64,000 bases of DNA from Prochlorococcus marinus str. MIT 9314 (GTDB lineage: Bacteria; Cyanobacteriota; Cyanobacteriia; PCC-6307; Cyanobiaceae): positions 177,659 through 241,658 of the forward strand of contig NZ_JNAO01000012.1 in NCBI RefSeq assembly GCF_000760035.1, written 5' to 3'. Below are positions 38,779 to 48,125 of this stretch, in pieces (the first letter of the stretch is position 1; every line of letters begins with the position of its first letter). Made by a program: the position numbers and the translations under genes. A model generated the notes under the pieces. The model saw nothing but the letters and a program-made list of their open reading frames with translations, was not told where the DNA came from and did not search any database.

Positions 38779-39993
38779 TTAATCTTTTGTTTTTGAATTT
38801 AATTCAGCCCATATCTTATTAGACATACCCCACATGTAAATAAACCCCTCTGCTAAAAAATGTTTAAAGACATCATTATTGCTATAAGTTGCAAGATCCT
38901 CCCTATAAAGTGAATTATTTGCAGACATTCTCCCAATAACTATAGCGTTCCCTTTATAAAGTCTAATCTTTACTCTTCCATTAACTGAAGTTTGAGTCGA
39001 TGATATAAATGCATCTAAACTTTCTTTAAGAGGTCCAAACCAAAAACCTTGATAGACTAATTGACCCCATTTTTTTTCCACTATTCCCTTAAAGTCAACA
39101 ACATCAGGGTTTAATGTTATGCTCTCTAATTCTTTGTGAGCTTTGATTAAAAGTGAAAGGCCAGGTGTTTCGTAAATCTCTCTACTTTTAATTCCTACTA
39201 CTCGATCTTCAATCATATCTATTCTTCCAAAACCGTGGTTACCTGCAAGATCATTAGCTTTTTGAATAATTTCTACTGGATTTAAAAATTCATCATTAAT
39301 TCCAACTGGAAAACCATTTTTAAAAACAATTTCTATATCTTGATGAGAATCAGGTGAATTATCAATTGATGATGTCATTGAAAATATTTCCTCAGGTGCT
39401 TCTTGCATTGGGTCTTCTAATATACCTGCTTCAATACTCCTGCCAAGCAAGTTAACATCTATTGAATATGGTGATTTTTTTGATACTGGTGCGGGAATAC
39501 CAAATTTTTCTCCATACACTATTGCTTCTTCTCTACTCATATTCCACTCCCTTGCGGGAGTAATTATTTTTAAATCGGGACCTAAAGCATTAATTGCTAA
39601 ATCAAACCGAACTTGATCATTCCCTTTACCAGTGCATCCATGAGCTACTGCATCGGCATTAATCTCTCTAGCAATATTAACGAGACTTTCAGCAATTAAA
39701 GGCCTGGCAAGAGCAGTAGATAAAGGATATTTATCTAGATATAAAGCGTTTGCTCTAATAGCTGAGAAAGCGAATCTCTCAACAAAACTATTAACTAAAT
39801 TACCAATAATTGATTTAGATGCGCCAGAATTTAAAGCTTTTTGCCTAATAAGTTCTAAATCCTCGCCTTGTCCAAGATCTGCTACAAAAGTAACCACCTC
39901 TGTAATTCCATATTCATTTTTTAAATATGGAATACAGACGCTCGTATCTACCCCACCAGAATACGCTAGTACAACTTTTTTTATCTGTTGCAT
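38779..39993 (-). CDS. argG: Argininosuccinate synthase
   Basis: ArgG condenses citrulline and aspartate with ATP in arginine synthesis. The 404 residues carry the N-type ATP pyrophosphatase loop [16 protein letters not shown] at the N-terminus, then [14 protein letters not shown] and PAREW-type elements, [20 protein letters not shown], and the aspartate/citrulline-binding region around [12 protein letters not shown]. Length and motifs are normal. It follows a small membrane-protein gene (36 bp upstream) on the same strand and abuts rpsF. Confidence 0.97.
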   Translation of the reverse strand: MQQIKKVVLAYSGGVDTSVCIPYLKNEYGITEVVTFVADLGQGEDLELIRQKALNSGASKSIIGNLVNSFVERFAFSAIRANALYLDKYPLSTALARPLIAESLVNIAREINADAVAHGCTGKGNDQVRFDLAINALGPDLKIITPAREWNMSREEAIVYGEKFGIPAPVSKKSPYSIDVNLLGRSIEAGILEDPMQEAPEEIFSMTSSIDNSPDSHQDIEIVFKNGFPVGINDEFLNPVEIIQKANDLAGNHGFGRIDMIEDRVVGIKSREIYETPGLSLLIKAHKELESITLNPDVVDFKGIVEKKWGQLVYQGFWFGPLKESLDAFISSTQTSVNGRVKIRLYKGNAIVIGRMSANNSLYREDLATYSNNDVFKHFLAEGFIYMWGMSNKIWAELNSKTKD

Positions 39994-40029
39994 TTAAATT
40001 TGCTCCATAAATTTAAATTTTTGACGTAA

Positions 40030-40224
40030 TTAAGAATTTGAAAGCTTATTAAAAACTAATATTATTGTAACTAAAAGAGCTGGACCAAAAACTAGTAACA
40101 AGAGAAGAAAGTTATTAATTATTAAAACATTAGGATCTAAATATCCAAAAAGTTTAAATAATCCAGCGAGCAACAATGAAATTAGCCAGATAAAAAAATA
40201 TTTTAAATTTGCTTTATCAAACAA
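40030..40224 (-). CDS. Small two-span membrane protein, hypothetical
   Basis: A 64-residue product starting MFDKANLKYFF. Two hydrophobic segments at about 8-27 (KYFFIWLISLLLAGLFKLFG) and 35-57 (IINNFLLLLLVFGPALLVTI) predict a helical hairpin in the membrane. A short positively charged N-terminus suggests both ends lie in the cytoplasm. It lies 36 bp upstream of argG on the same strand and is divergent from the DUF3134 gene 53 bp away. I do not recognise a family; the hydrophobic pattern and tight spacing support a real gene. Confidence 0.6.
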   Translation of the reverse strand: MFDKANLKYFFIWLISLLLAGLFKLFGYLDPNVLIINNFLLLLLVFGPALLVTIILVFNKLSNS

Positions 40225-40277
40225 AGTTTTTCGTATGCATCATTATGTATTATCTTATATATAGAGCATAACCTTTA

Positions 40278-40559
40278 ATGGATTCAGATAAATTACAACT
40301 TAGATTGGATGACATTTCGGAAGTCAATCCTGCTTTAACTTGCTATCACAGAGATGATCCAGCTCCTGTGTTGCCATTAAGAGAAGAACCTGATTTACTA
40401 TCTTGGCTCGAAAATACAGGTAGACTTGTTGCAGAAAAAGATGGAGATTCACAGGAGATTAGTACAATAGAAGAAGAAGAACTTTCAGCACTTATGGGAG
40501 AAAAAGAAGATTATAAAACTGAAGAAGATCCTTCTTTAGAAGATGATTGGGAAGATTAA
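40278..40559 (+). CDS. DUF3134 family protein
   Basis: A small acidic 93-residue protein of a family found in cyanobacteria. The first half has NPALTCYHRDDPAPVLPLRE and DLLSWLENTGRL, characteristic of DUF3134. The second half is very acidic and includes STIEEEELSALMGEKED before an Asp/Glu-rich end. Function is unknown. It overlaps the mraY start by 17 bp, so the two are likely co-translated. Confidence 0.8.
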   Translation: MDSDKLQLRLDDISEVNPALTCYHRDDPAPVLPLREEPDLLSWLENTGRLVAEKDGDSQEISTIEEEELSALMGEKEDYKTEEDPSLEDDWED

Positions 40560-41619
40560 AAAGTTTAACTTTGAATCTTTAATAATATTAAATACTTTTG
40601 CTTTAATAATTACCTCCTATTTTTTAAATAATTTTATTTTTATAGGAATTTACATATTATTCTTCTTTATTTCTATTTTTACAACAAAAAATGGTCTAAA
40701 GATTATCAAAAAATTTAATTTACTTCAGAATATTAGAGATGAAGGCCCAGCTAATCACTTTAAAAAAAGTGATACTCCAACAATGGGTGGGATTTTTATG
40801 ATAATCCCTTTTTTACTTTTGCTTTTGATAATAACTATCAATTTAGGTTCTCTGAAATTATTTCTTTTATTACTTACTATTTTTGGTTTCTTTATTACAG
40901 GATTTTTAGATGATTATTTAAGCATTAAAAAAAAAGAGAACACAGGTTTAACAACAAAAGAGAAATTTACCTTACAAAGTGTTATCTCAATAATTTTTAT
41001 ATTGTTAGCCTATGAAAAAAATTTAATCAGTCCATTTATAACAGTTTCCGACTCATGGGGAATAAATATGAATATTTTCATATTGCCAGTTTCTTTTTTA
41101 GTACTTGTAGGCATAAGTAATTCAGTAAATTTGACTGATGGACTAGATGGATTAGCAGCTGGATGCAGTGGGATTGTCTTTTATGGATTAGGAACAGAAA
41201 TATTACTAAAGGAACAGCAAGAACTTTTTGTTTTTAGCATCTTATGTTTTGCTATGTCCGGCATATGCTTAGGATTTCTTAAATATAATAGTTTTCCGGC
41301 AAAAATATTTATGGGAGACACAGGATCTCTAAGTATTGGAGCAATTTTGGGTTCTATAGCGTTATTAACCAATAGCATTTTTACCTTATCGATTTTCTCA
41401 GGAATATTTATTATTGAATCGTTATCAGTAATTATTCAAGTAGGGTTTTTTAAAATTACAAAAAAATTTTTTCACAAAGGTAAACGCATATTTTTAATGG
41501 CTCCACTACACCACCATTTTGAACTTAAGGGAGTGAAAGAACAAAAAATAGTTGAAAATTTTTGGAAAATCAACATTTTACTTGTAATTTTAGGTATAGT
41601 TTTAAAAATCAACCTTTGA
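40543..41619 (+). CDS. mraY: Phospho-N-acetylmuramoyl-pentapeptide transferase
   Basis: MraY moves phospho-MurNAc-pentapeptide from UDP to undecaprenyl phosphate to form lipid I in the cytoplasmic membrane. The 358 residues have about ten membrane segments. Conserved signatures are RDEGPANHFKKSDTPTMGG, FLDDYLSIKKK (aspartate pair), NLTDGLDGLAAG, and FMGDTGSLSIGA, and the late LMAPLHHHFELKG histidine loop. Its ATG (40543) lies inside the DUF3134 gene. No other cell-wall gene is nearby. Confidence 0.95.
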   Translation: MIGKIKKFNFESLIILNTFALIITSYFLNNFIFIGIYILFFFISIFTTKNGLKIIKKFNLLQNIRDEGPANHFKKSDTPTMGGIFMIIPFLLLLLIITINLGSLKLFLLLLTIFGFFITGFLDDYLSIKKKENTGLTTKEKFTLQSVISIIFILLAYEKNLISPFITVSDSWGINMNIFILPVSFLVLVGISNSVNLTDGLDGLAAGCSGIVFYGLGTEILLKEQQELFVFSILCFAMSGICLGFLKYNSFPAKIFMGDTGSLSIGAILGSIALLTNSIFTLSIFSGIFIIESLSVIIQVGFFKITKKFFHKGKRIFLMAPLHHHFELKGVKEQKIVENFWKINILLVILGIVLKINL

Positions 41620-41629
41620 AAAATTTGTT

Positions 41630-41875
41630 ATGAATTTTTTTACATGGAAAGATAATGGATTAACAAGTGACTGCTCAAGTCTTGATGCAATGGCATCAAG
41701 ATTTGAAGAAACTGCTAACTTAATGAAAAAACTATCTAAGAAGGGCTTTAAACTAAAGAAAACTCAAAATAATCAACTAATTCTTCACCCTGATCCCAAA
41801 GTCTTTGATCAATGGGGTTTTATAAGTGAGGAAGTCCCTTTTAAACAACTTTGTTTAATGTCAGATGAAGAATAA
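41630..41875 (+). CDS. Small conserved hypothetical protein
   Basis: The 81-residue product starts MNFFTWKDNGLTSDCSSLDA. Its middle, MASRFEETANLMKKLSKKGF, looks like an amphipathic helix, and the end has DPKVFDQWGFISEEVPFKQL. The pattern resembles small proteins I know from marine Synechococcus and Prochlorococcus, with no function assigned. Its last 67 bp overlap the 3' end of the opposing sucrose-phosphate-synthase-like gene, an unusually long antisense coding overlap. It is 10 bp after mraY. Confidence 0.65.
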   Translation: MNFFTWKDNGLTSDCSSLDAMASRFEETANLMKKLSKKGFKLKKTQNNQLILHPDPKVFDQWGFISEEVPFKQLCLMSDEE

Positions 41876-43218
41876 CTATTTGAAGTTGAAAATTCTTTAG
41901 TAAGTACTGATAAATAATTGCGTACATGAGTGTTCCAACTAAAGTGCCTGTTAACACCCTCAATTCCATTTCTGCTCCATATTTTCCACTGATTATTATT
42001 TGAAATTCCTTTTTCAAGAATAACTTTCAGCTCATTAATATCAGTAACATCTACTAGAAGTCCATTTTCACATTTTGAACGGATTTCTTTTGGCCCTCCA
42101 TCATTAGTTGATATTATTGGCAATCCACATGAAGAAGCTTCAAGAAGAGTTAAGCCAAAAGGCTCTGTTAAAGCTGGATTTACAAATACACCACCTCTGC
42201 TTGCAGCCCACCTATATAAAGCAGGAATATGACTTGGAAGATGTTTTTTTGGATAAGCTACCTTTCCATACAAATTATATTTATCAATTGTTTCAAAAAT
42301 ATTATTGAAAACATCTTTTTGTTGAGGGTCAAGTTTTGAAGTACTATCTCTACAACCCAAAATCAAAATTAAATTAGTTTTTCTTTTTAATTTTTCAGAT
42401 CTTCCATATGCTTCAATCAAAGATGGAATATTTTTCCTTCGTACAGCTCTAGAAATAGTCAAAAATGGAGGTTTAGTAGAATCCTTTAGAAAAGGATTCA
42501 TCATATTATCAATTTCAGCTGTCTCGCTTGTGGAGTGAATATGGTGAAATTTATTATGATCAACACCAGGAGGAATAACTTTAGCTTTGTGAGGTGAAAA
42601 AGAAGAATATTGAGAATATTGATACACTGACTCTTGTTTAGTGCTTGTAACTACAATATCTGCAGACTTCAAGGCTTTTTCTTCTGCCTCAATTCTTTTA
42701 CTTATAGAATAGAGTTTTTCTATTTGATTATTTTTTAAACCAGTATCAAGCAATTTCCTTTTTTTCTCTCTTCCTAAAGAATGACCAGTAAAAATAAGAG
42801 GAACGTTTAAGGATTTACTTAGTTTAACTCCTACATATCCAGCATCTGCATAATGTGCATGAATGAAATTAGGCTTTTTATTTTTTTTATAGTAAGAAAT
42901 AAGTTTTTCAGTTAAATGATCTAGATAAGGCCAAAGCAATTCCTTTCTTAAATATTTATTAGGTCCAAATTTGAATCTTAAAATTCTAACTCCAGGTTCT
43001 ACAAATTCTTCTTCTTGAGAATATTCATCTTCTACCTTAGGGTCTTCTATTAAACGAGTAACTAAATCAACTTGATCAACTTCTGAAGTATTAGCCAAAC
43101 TTTTAATTAACTCTAAAACGTATTGTGTTTGCCCTCCTGTATCTGCATCCCTGCCTAACTCAAGATTTTTGGAACGTATAAGACCATGTAAATGTAAATG
43201 TAAAAATTTTAACCTCAT
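41809..43218 (-). CDS. Sucrose-phosphate synthase-like glycosyltransferase (GT4)
   Basis: SPS makes sucrose 6-phosphate from an NDP-glucose and fructose 6-phosphate; sucrose is a compatible solute in these cells. The 469 residues hold only the glucosyltransferase part. The SPS signature HGLIRSKNLELGRDADTGGQ is at the N-terminus, followed by PNFIHAHYADAGYVG, FTGHSLGREKKRK and FVNPALTEPFGLTLLEA with the E-x7-E region. The C-terminal HAD phosphatase (SPP) domain present in many cyanobacterial SPS is absent. The last 22 codons overlap the gene at 41630-41875. A glucosylglycerol-related function cannot be excluded. Confidence 0.82.
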   Translation of the reverse strand: MRLKFLHLHLHGLIRSKNLELGRDADTGGQTQYVLELIKSLANTSEVDQVDLVTRLIEDPKVEDEYSQEEEFVEPGVRILRFKFGPNKYLRKELLWPYLDHLTEKLISYYKKNKKPNFIHAHYADAGYVGVKLSKSLNVPLIFTGHSLGREKKRKLLDTGLKNNQIEKLYSISKRIEAEEKALKSADIVVTSTKQESVYQYSQYSSFSPHKAKVIPPGVDHNKFHHIHSTSETAEIDNMMNPFLKDSTKPPFLTISRAVRRKNIPSLIEAYGRSEKLKRKTNLILILGCRDSTSKLDPQQKDVFNNIFETIDKYNLYGKVAYPKKHLPSHIPALYRWAASRGGVFVNPALTEPFGLTLLEASSCGLPIISTNDGGPKEIRSKCENGLLVDVTDINELKVILEKGISNNNQWKIWSRNGIEGVNRHFSWNTHVRNYLSVLTKEFSTSNSYSSSDIKQSCLKGTSSLIKPH

Positions 43219-43419
43219 TCAGCAAATCCTCCGATCAACGGCCTTTAATACAAATAAGCTGAATTTTCTAAGGAAATATTAAGAAACTATTATGATTTAA
43301 AAAATTTTTTATATAAAAGTTTTCAAAAAAACAGTTATAGAATAGTTTTATGCCCCTTTAAAAGAAAATTTCGTTTTGCTGAAATAATTAAAATAAAAAG
43401 AAATACAACAAGTGTTTCC

Positions 43420-46323
43420 TTATTTTAGAACCTTTTTAAGATATTTTGCTGTATGACTTATAGGATTTTTAGCTACATCCTCAGGAATACCTTCTGCAAT
43501 GATTTCTCCGCCTTTATCCCCTCCATCAGGTCCTAAGTCAATAATCCAATCTGAACATCTAATAACATCTAAATTATGTTCAATAACAATTACTGAATTA
43601 CCTTTATCTACCAAACGTTGTATCACATCCATTAATTTATGAACATCATAAAAACTTAACCCTGTAGTTGGTTCATCAATCAAGTATAAAGTTTTTCCAG
43701 TAGCCCTTTTTGATAATTCAGTAGCTAACTTAACTCTTTGAGCCTCTCCACCAGATAATGTAGGAGCTGGCTGGCCTAATTTGACATATCCTAAGCCAAC
43801 ATCAACCAATGTAGATAATCTATCAGCGGCTTGAGGTATAGCAGAAAAAGTTTCTGCAGCTTGTTCAACAGTCATCTCTAAAACATCAGATATATTAAAA
43901 CCTTTATATTTAACTTGAAGAGTTTCTCTATTAAAACGAGCTCCTTTACATACTTCACATTGAACATACACATCAGGTAAAAAATTCATTTCAATAACAT
44001 TGACTCCCTGGCCTTTACAGGCTTCGCATCTTCCCCCTTTGACATTAAAGCTAAATTGACCGGCCTGATAACCTCTTGCTTTTGCTTCTACTGTGGCAGT
44101 AAATATCTGCCTTATAGGGTCAAAAGCACCGGTATATGTAGCAGGATTTGATCTTGGGGTTCTTCCTATTGGAGATTGATCAATAACGATAACTTTATCA
44201 ATTGCCTTTATACCCTTTAACTCTTTTACACCTTGAGGAAAAGGAACTTTTAATCCTAGAGAATGACACAATGCAGGATGAAGTAATTCATTTATCAAAG
44301 TGCTCTTTCCACTTCCACTTACACCAGTTACAGAAACTAACCTGCCTAAAGGAAATTCCACAGAAATATTTTTTAAATTATTTTTAGAGCAATTATTTAA
44401 AATTAAACTTTTTTTTACAGATGATCTTCGTTCTTTTGGAGTAGGAATCGACTTCCTACCACTGAGATAAGCTCCAGTTAATGACTTTTCTGAATTTAAG
44501 ACATCTTGATAAGATCCTTTTGCAATAATTTCCCCACCATAAACACCTGCCCCTGGACCAATATCTACTAAATAATCTGCGGATTTCATAGTATCTTCAT
44601 CATGTTCAACGACAACCAAAGTATTTCCCAAGTCTCTTAAGCTTTTTAATGTTTCTAATAATCTGTCATTGTCTCTCTGATGCAAACCAATACTTGGTTC
44701 ATCTAATACATATAAAACCCCAGTAAGACCTGCGCCTATTTGTGTAGCCAATCTAATACGCTGAGCCTCACCACCAGACAAAGTCATAGCTGGTCTATCT
44801 AAAGTCAAATAATCTAAACCAACATTTATTAAGAACTTCAAACGTAAACGAATCTCTTTTAAAACCAATTCACCTATCTGCTTTTGTTTTTCTGATAAAG
44901 ATATATTTTCTTTCTTTGTCTCACCTAAACCCATGATGAGCTCTACGTGATTTAGGGTTTCAGATACACTTATAGAAGTTAAGTCAGTAATGTTGTATGG
45001 ACCCAGTTTAACAGCCAAAGCCTCAGGTCTTAATCTTTTTCCAGAACATGTCTTACAAGGGACTAATTCTAGATACTTTTCTAATTTTTGTTTAACTGAT
45101 TCTCCATTAGCTTCATTCAATTGCCTTTCTAATATTGGTAAAATACCCTCAAAAGGTCTTTCAAAACCACTAGAGGTTTTAAAACGACTATCAGCTTGAA
45201 TTAATATTGGTTTATCTGATCCCAAAAGTAGAACTTGTTTTTGCAAATCACTTAAATCTTTCCAAGGAGTTTTTAATTCAAAGCCATAAGCTTGTCCTAC
45301 AGAATAAAGTAAAGAGAAGTAATAAGTATTATCTTTCTCACTCCAAGGAGCTATTGCAGCATAAACAGGCAATGTTTTATCAGGTATAACTCTATCCGCA
45401 GTAAATTTTTTTAAATAACCAATCCCATGACAATCTGGACAGGCGCCATATGGGCTATTAAAAGAAAATAATCTAGGAGAAAGTTCTTCAACAATAGAGC
45501 CATGTACAGGACATGCATAATTTTCTGAGTAAAGTTTTTCTCTCTCTAAGTTAGAAGGTAATTTTTCCCCTTTTCTTGGAACAACTTCTACTATTGCTAA
45601 GCCATCCCCTCTTTTGAGGCAAGTTTGAAGAGAATCATTTAATCTTTCTTGTATTCCTTCTCTTGCAATTAATCTATCAACTACTACCTCAATATTATGA
45701 ATTTGATTTTTATCTAATTCAATACTATCAGCAAGTTCTCTTACCTCTCCATTGATTCTTACCCTAGCAAATCCTTCAGCAGCTAGTCCGCTTATTAATT
45801 TTGTATGTGTTCCTTTCTTACCTCTTACAACAGGAGCCAACAATTGGTACCTTGTTCCTTCTGGCAAAAGAAGAATTTGATCCACCATTTCATCAATTGT
45901 TTGAGGCGCAATTGGAATCCCGCAGTGGTGACAATGTGGCTCACCAGCACGACCAAACAATAATCTTAAATAATCTTGTATCTCTGTTACTGTTCCAACT
46001 GTTGATCGAGGATTATGACTTGTAGATTTTTGATCAATTGAAATAGCAGGTGATAAACCTTCAATATTGTCAACATCTGGTTTATCTACTTGACCCAAAA
46101 ATTGTCGTGCATATGCAGAGAGGCTCTCAACATATCTTCTTTGACCTTCAGCAAAAATAGTATCAAAGGCTAAAGAACTTTTACCACTTCCACTAACACC
46201 TGTAAAAACTATAAATTTATTCCTAGGTAGAGAAAGATCAATATTTTTTAAATTATGCTGACGAGCTCCCCTAATATTAATTGAGTGATCTTCTCCAAAA
46301 CTACTATCAAGTTTATTAACCAT
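43420..46323 (-). CDS. uvrA: Excinuclease ABC subunit A
   Basis: UvrA recognises DNA damage with UvrB in nucleotide excision repair. The 967 residues contain two ABC ATPase modules, with P-loops GVSGSGKSSLAF near residue 40 and GVSGSGKSTLINEL in the second half. The zinc-finger Cys motifs are CHHCGIP (first) and CEACKGQG...CEVCKG (second), and the signatures LSGGEAQRIRLAT and LSGGEAQRVKLAT are both present. The gene is complete and lies alone between sps-like and recN, on the same strand as recN. Confidence 0.97.
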   Translation of the reverse strand: MVNKLDSSFGEDHSINIRGARQHNLKNIDLSLPRNKFIVFTGVSGSGKSSLAFDTIFAEGQRRYVESLSAYARQFLGQVDKPDVDNIEGLSPAISIDQKSTSHNPRSTVGTVTEIQDYLRLLFGRAGEPHCHHCGIPIAPQTIDEMVDQILLLPEGTRYQLLAPVVRGKKGTHTKLISGLAAEGFARVRINGEVRELADSIELDKNQIHNIEVVVDRLIAREGIQERLNDSLQTCLKRGDGLAIVEVVPRKGEKLPSNLEREKLYSENYACPVHGSIVEELSPRLFSFNSPYGACPDCHGIGYLKKFTADRVIPDKTLPVYAAIAPWSEKDNTYYFSLLYSVGQAYGFELKTPWKDLSDLQKQVLLLGSDKPILIQADSRFKTSSGFERPFEGILPILERQLNEANGESVKQKLEKYLELVPCKTCSGKRLRPEALAVKLGPYNITDLTSISVSETLNHVELIMGLGETKKENISLSEKQKQIGELVLKEIRLRLKFLINVGLDYLTLDRPAMTLSGGEAQRIRLATQIGAGLTGVLYVLDEPSIGLHQRDNDRLLETLKSLRDLGNTLVVVEHDEDTMKSADYLVDIGPGAGVYGGEIIAKGSYQDVLNSEKSLTGAYLSGRKSIPTPKERRSSVKKSLILNNCSKNNLKNISVEFPLGRLVSVTGVSGSGKSTLINELLHPALCHSLGLKVPFPQGVKELKGIKAIDKVIVIDQSPIGRTPRSNPATYTGAFDPIRQIFTATVEAKARGYQAGQFSFNVKGGRCEACKGQGVNVIEMNFLPDVYVQCEVCKGARFNRETLQVKYKGFNISDVLEMTVEQAAETFSAIPQAADRLSTLVDVGLGYVKLGQPAPTLSGGEAQRVKLATELSKRATGKTLYLIDEPTTGLSFYDVHKLMDVIQRLVDKGNSVIVIEHNLDVIRCSDWIIDLGPDGGDKGGEIIAEGIPEDVAKNPISHTAKYLKKVLK

Positions 46324-46377
46324 GTTTAAATCTAAATTATGATTTAAAAAGATTATTATAGTAAAATTTTTTCTACT

Positions 46378-48057
46378 TTACGCAGCTGAACGATCAAGAA
46401 GTCTAGAAGCATATTCGTTTACTTCGCAAGAACCTCCACCTATAAGTTCTATTAGTTCATTTTTTCTTTGATTTTTTGTAGTTAGTTTTGCAATTGAAGT
46501 ATAAGTTATGCCATTAATTACGTTTTTATTGACTTTGAAATGAGCTATTCCACTAGCAGCTAAGAATGGTTGATGCGTAATACATAAGACTTGTTGATTT
46601 TTAGAAATTTCTTTTATTAGCTCAACTAAAGAAAATAGAGATTTCCCGCTTAAACCACTATCAATTTCATCTAAAAAGAAAGTATTGGGTTTTTTAGAAA
46701 TACTAGATTTAATAGCTAATAAAAATCTTGACATTTCTCCGCCAGAAATAACATTTGATAATGGAGCAAGCTTCTGATCAGGATTAGCCGAAAACAAAAA
46801 ATTTATATCGTCAATTCCATCGCCAGAAGGATTACATTCAGAAAATTGAATTGAAAAATTTGCATTTTCTAAACCAAGATTGCCTAAAATCGACATTACT
46901 GAACTTTGTAAATGTTTAGCAATTTTTTTTCTTTCATTCGATTGAATAACAAATAAAGAATTTAAATTACTTTGTAAATTCTCAATTTGAGCTTTGATTC
47001 CGCAAATCTCATTACCTTGATCATTTTGTTGAAAATACGTCTTTAATTGATCGCGCTTTTCAATTAATTGAGGTAAACCTAATGAAAAAGTTCTCTCTAA
47101 GTTTTTTAAAAAAAATAATCTTTTCTGTATTTCTGGAAGATTTGATTCATAATTTTCCATGTCTTGCAAATATGAGTTTAAATCAAAAATTAAATCTTCA
47201 ACATCAGCATGAATATTTAATAACTTCTCTCTAAATTTTTGAATCTTTAAATCGAAATCTGTTGTTTTATTTAAAATCTTTATTGACTGATTTATCAAAG
47301 AAGTTACTGACGGTACTTCATGACTGAAATTATTTAAGTTTTCTAATGATGATTTAATTGAATTATTTATTTCGAGATTATTTACGAGTTTAGTTTCTAA
47401 TAACTCTAACTCTAAAATTTCTTCACTGGAATTTAAATTAGCTTCTTCTAAACTCTTCAACATGTGTTTAATTACCAAATTTTTTTCTTCTTGATTCCTA
47501 GATAATTCTATTTTTTCATTCATTAATCCTTTTAGGACTTTAGTCTCTCCCCATATACTTTTAATCCTTTCGCTAGTATCTCTTGATTCTTGAGAACATA
47601 AGTCATCAATTATTAATCTTCTCTTCTCTTGAGAATCAAAGATAAAAGTGTCAGATTGACCTGCAAAATCTATTAAAAATAGCCCAAGTTTTTGTAAGGA
47701 TTGTCTATTAATTGGTAAATCATTAAGGCTATATTTGGATAAGATTTTATTATTTTTTTTATAAGATTTTCTTTTAATTTTTAGTTCTGAAGAAGTTATT
47801 TCAAATCCATTACTAATTAACCAATTACTAATTTGAGAAGAAGAAGAAAATATCGCCTCGATAATGCAAAAATCTTTTTCTGGACGTATTAAATGTTTTA
47901 GAGGTATATTAGTTCCACCAAATAAAGCATTTAAAGAATCTAAAATTAATGATTTCCCTGAACCTGAATCCCCAGTTATGATATTCAAACCTTTTTCAAA
48001 ATTAATTTCTATAATTTCTATTAAGGCAATATTTTCTATTTTCAGTTGTATTAACAT
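46378..48057 (-). CDS. recN: DNA repair protein RecN
   Basis: RecN is an SMC-like ATPase that acts early in double-strand-break repair. The 559 residues start MLIQLKIENIALIEIIEINF and carry Walker A (ITGDSGSGKSLILDSL, about 27-42). A long coiled-coil region (about 150-370) follows, then Walker B (FFLDEIDSGLSGKS) and the signature SNVISGGEMSRFLLAIK. The gene is 54 bp upstream of uvrA on the same strand, forming a DNA-repair pair, and divergent from the UbiB-like gene. Confidence 0.94.
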   Translation of the reverse strand: MLIQLKIENIALIEIIEINFEKGLNIITGDSGSGKSLILDSLNALFGGTNIPLKHLIRPEKDFCIIEAIFSSSSQISNWLISNGFEITSSELKIKRKSYKKNNKILSKYSLNDLPINRQSLQKLGLFLIDFAGQSDTFIFDSQEKRRLIIDDLCSQESRDTSERIKSIWGETKVLKGLMNEKIELSRNQEEKNLVIKHMLKSLEEANLNSSEEILELELLETKLVNNLEINNSIKSSLENLNNFSHEVPSVTSLINQSIKILNKTTDFDLKIQKFREKLLNIHADVEDLIFDLNSYLQDMENYESNLPEIQKRLFFLKNLERTFSLGLPQLIEKRDQLKTYFQQNDQGNEICGIKAQIENLQSNLNSLFVIQSNERKKIAKHLQSSVMSILGNLGLENANFSIQFSECNPSGDGIDDINFLFSANPDQKLAPLSNVISGGEMSRFLLAIKSSISKKPNTFFLDEIDSGLSGKSLFSLVELIKEISKNQQVLCITHQPFLAASGIAHFKVNKNVINGITYTSIAKLTTKNQRKNELIELIGGGSCEVNEYASRLLDRSAA

Positions 48058-48125
48058 GATAAATCTTCCATATAAAAAAATTAACTTCTTTTTAAAAAAA
48101 ATAAAGGGTTTAAATATATAAAGTT

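Noticed and set aside
43219..43419. Possible gene or RNA in the gap upstream of the sps-like gene
   Set aside because: No frame longer than a few codons and no clear stem-loop; it is probably promoter and untranslated sequence.
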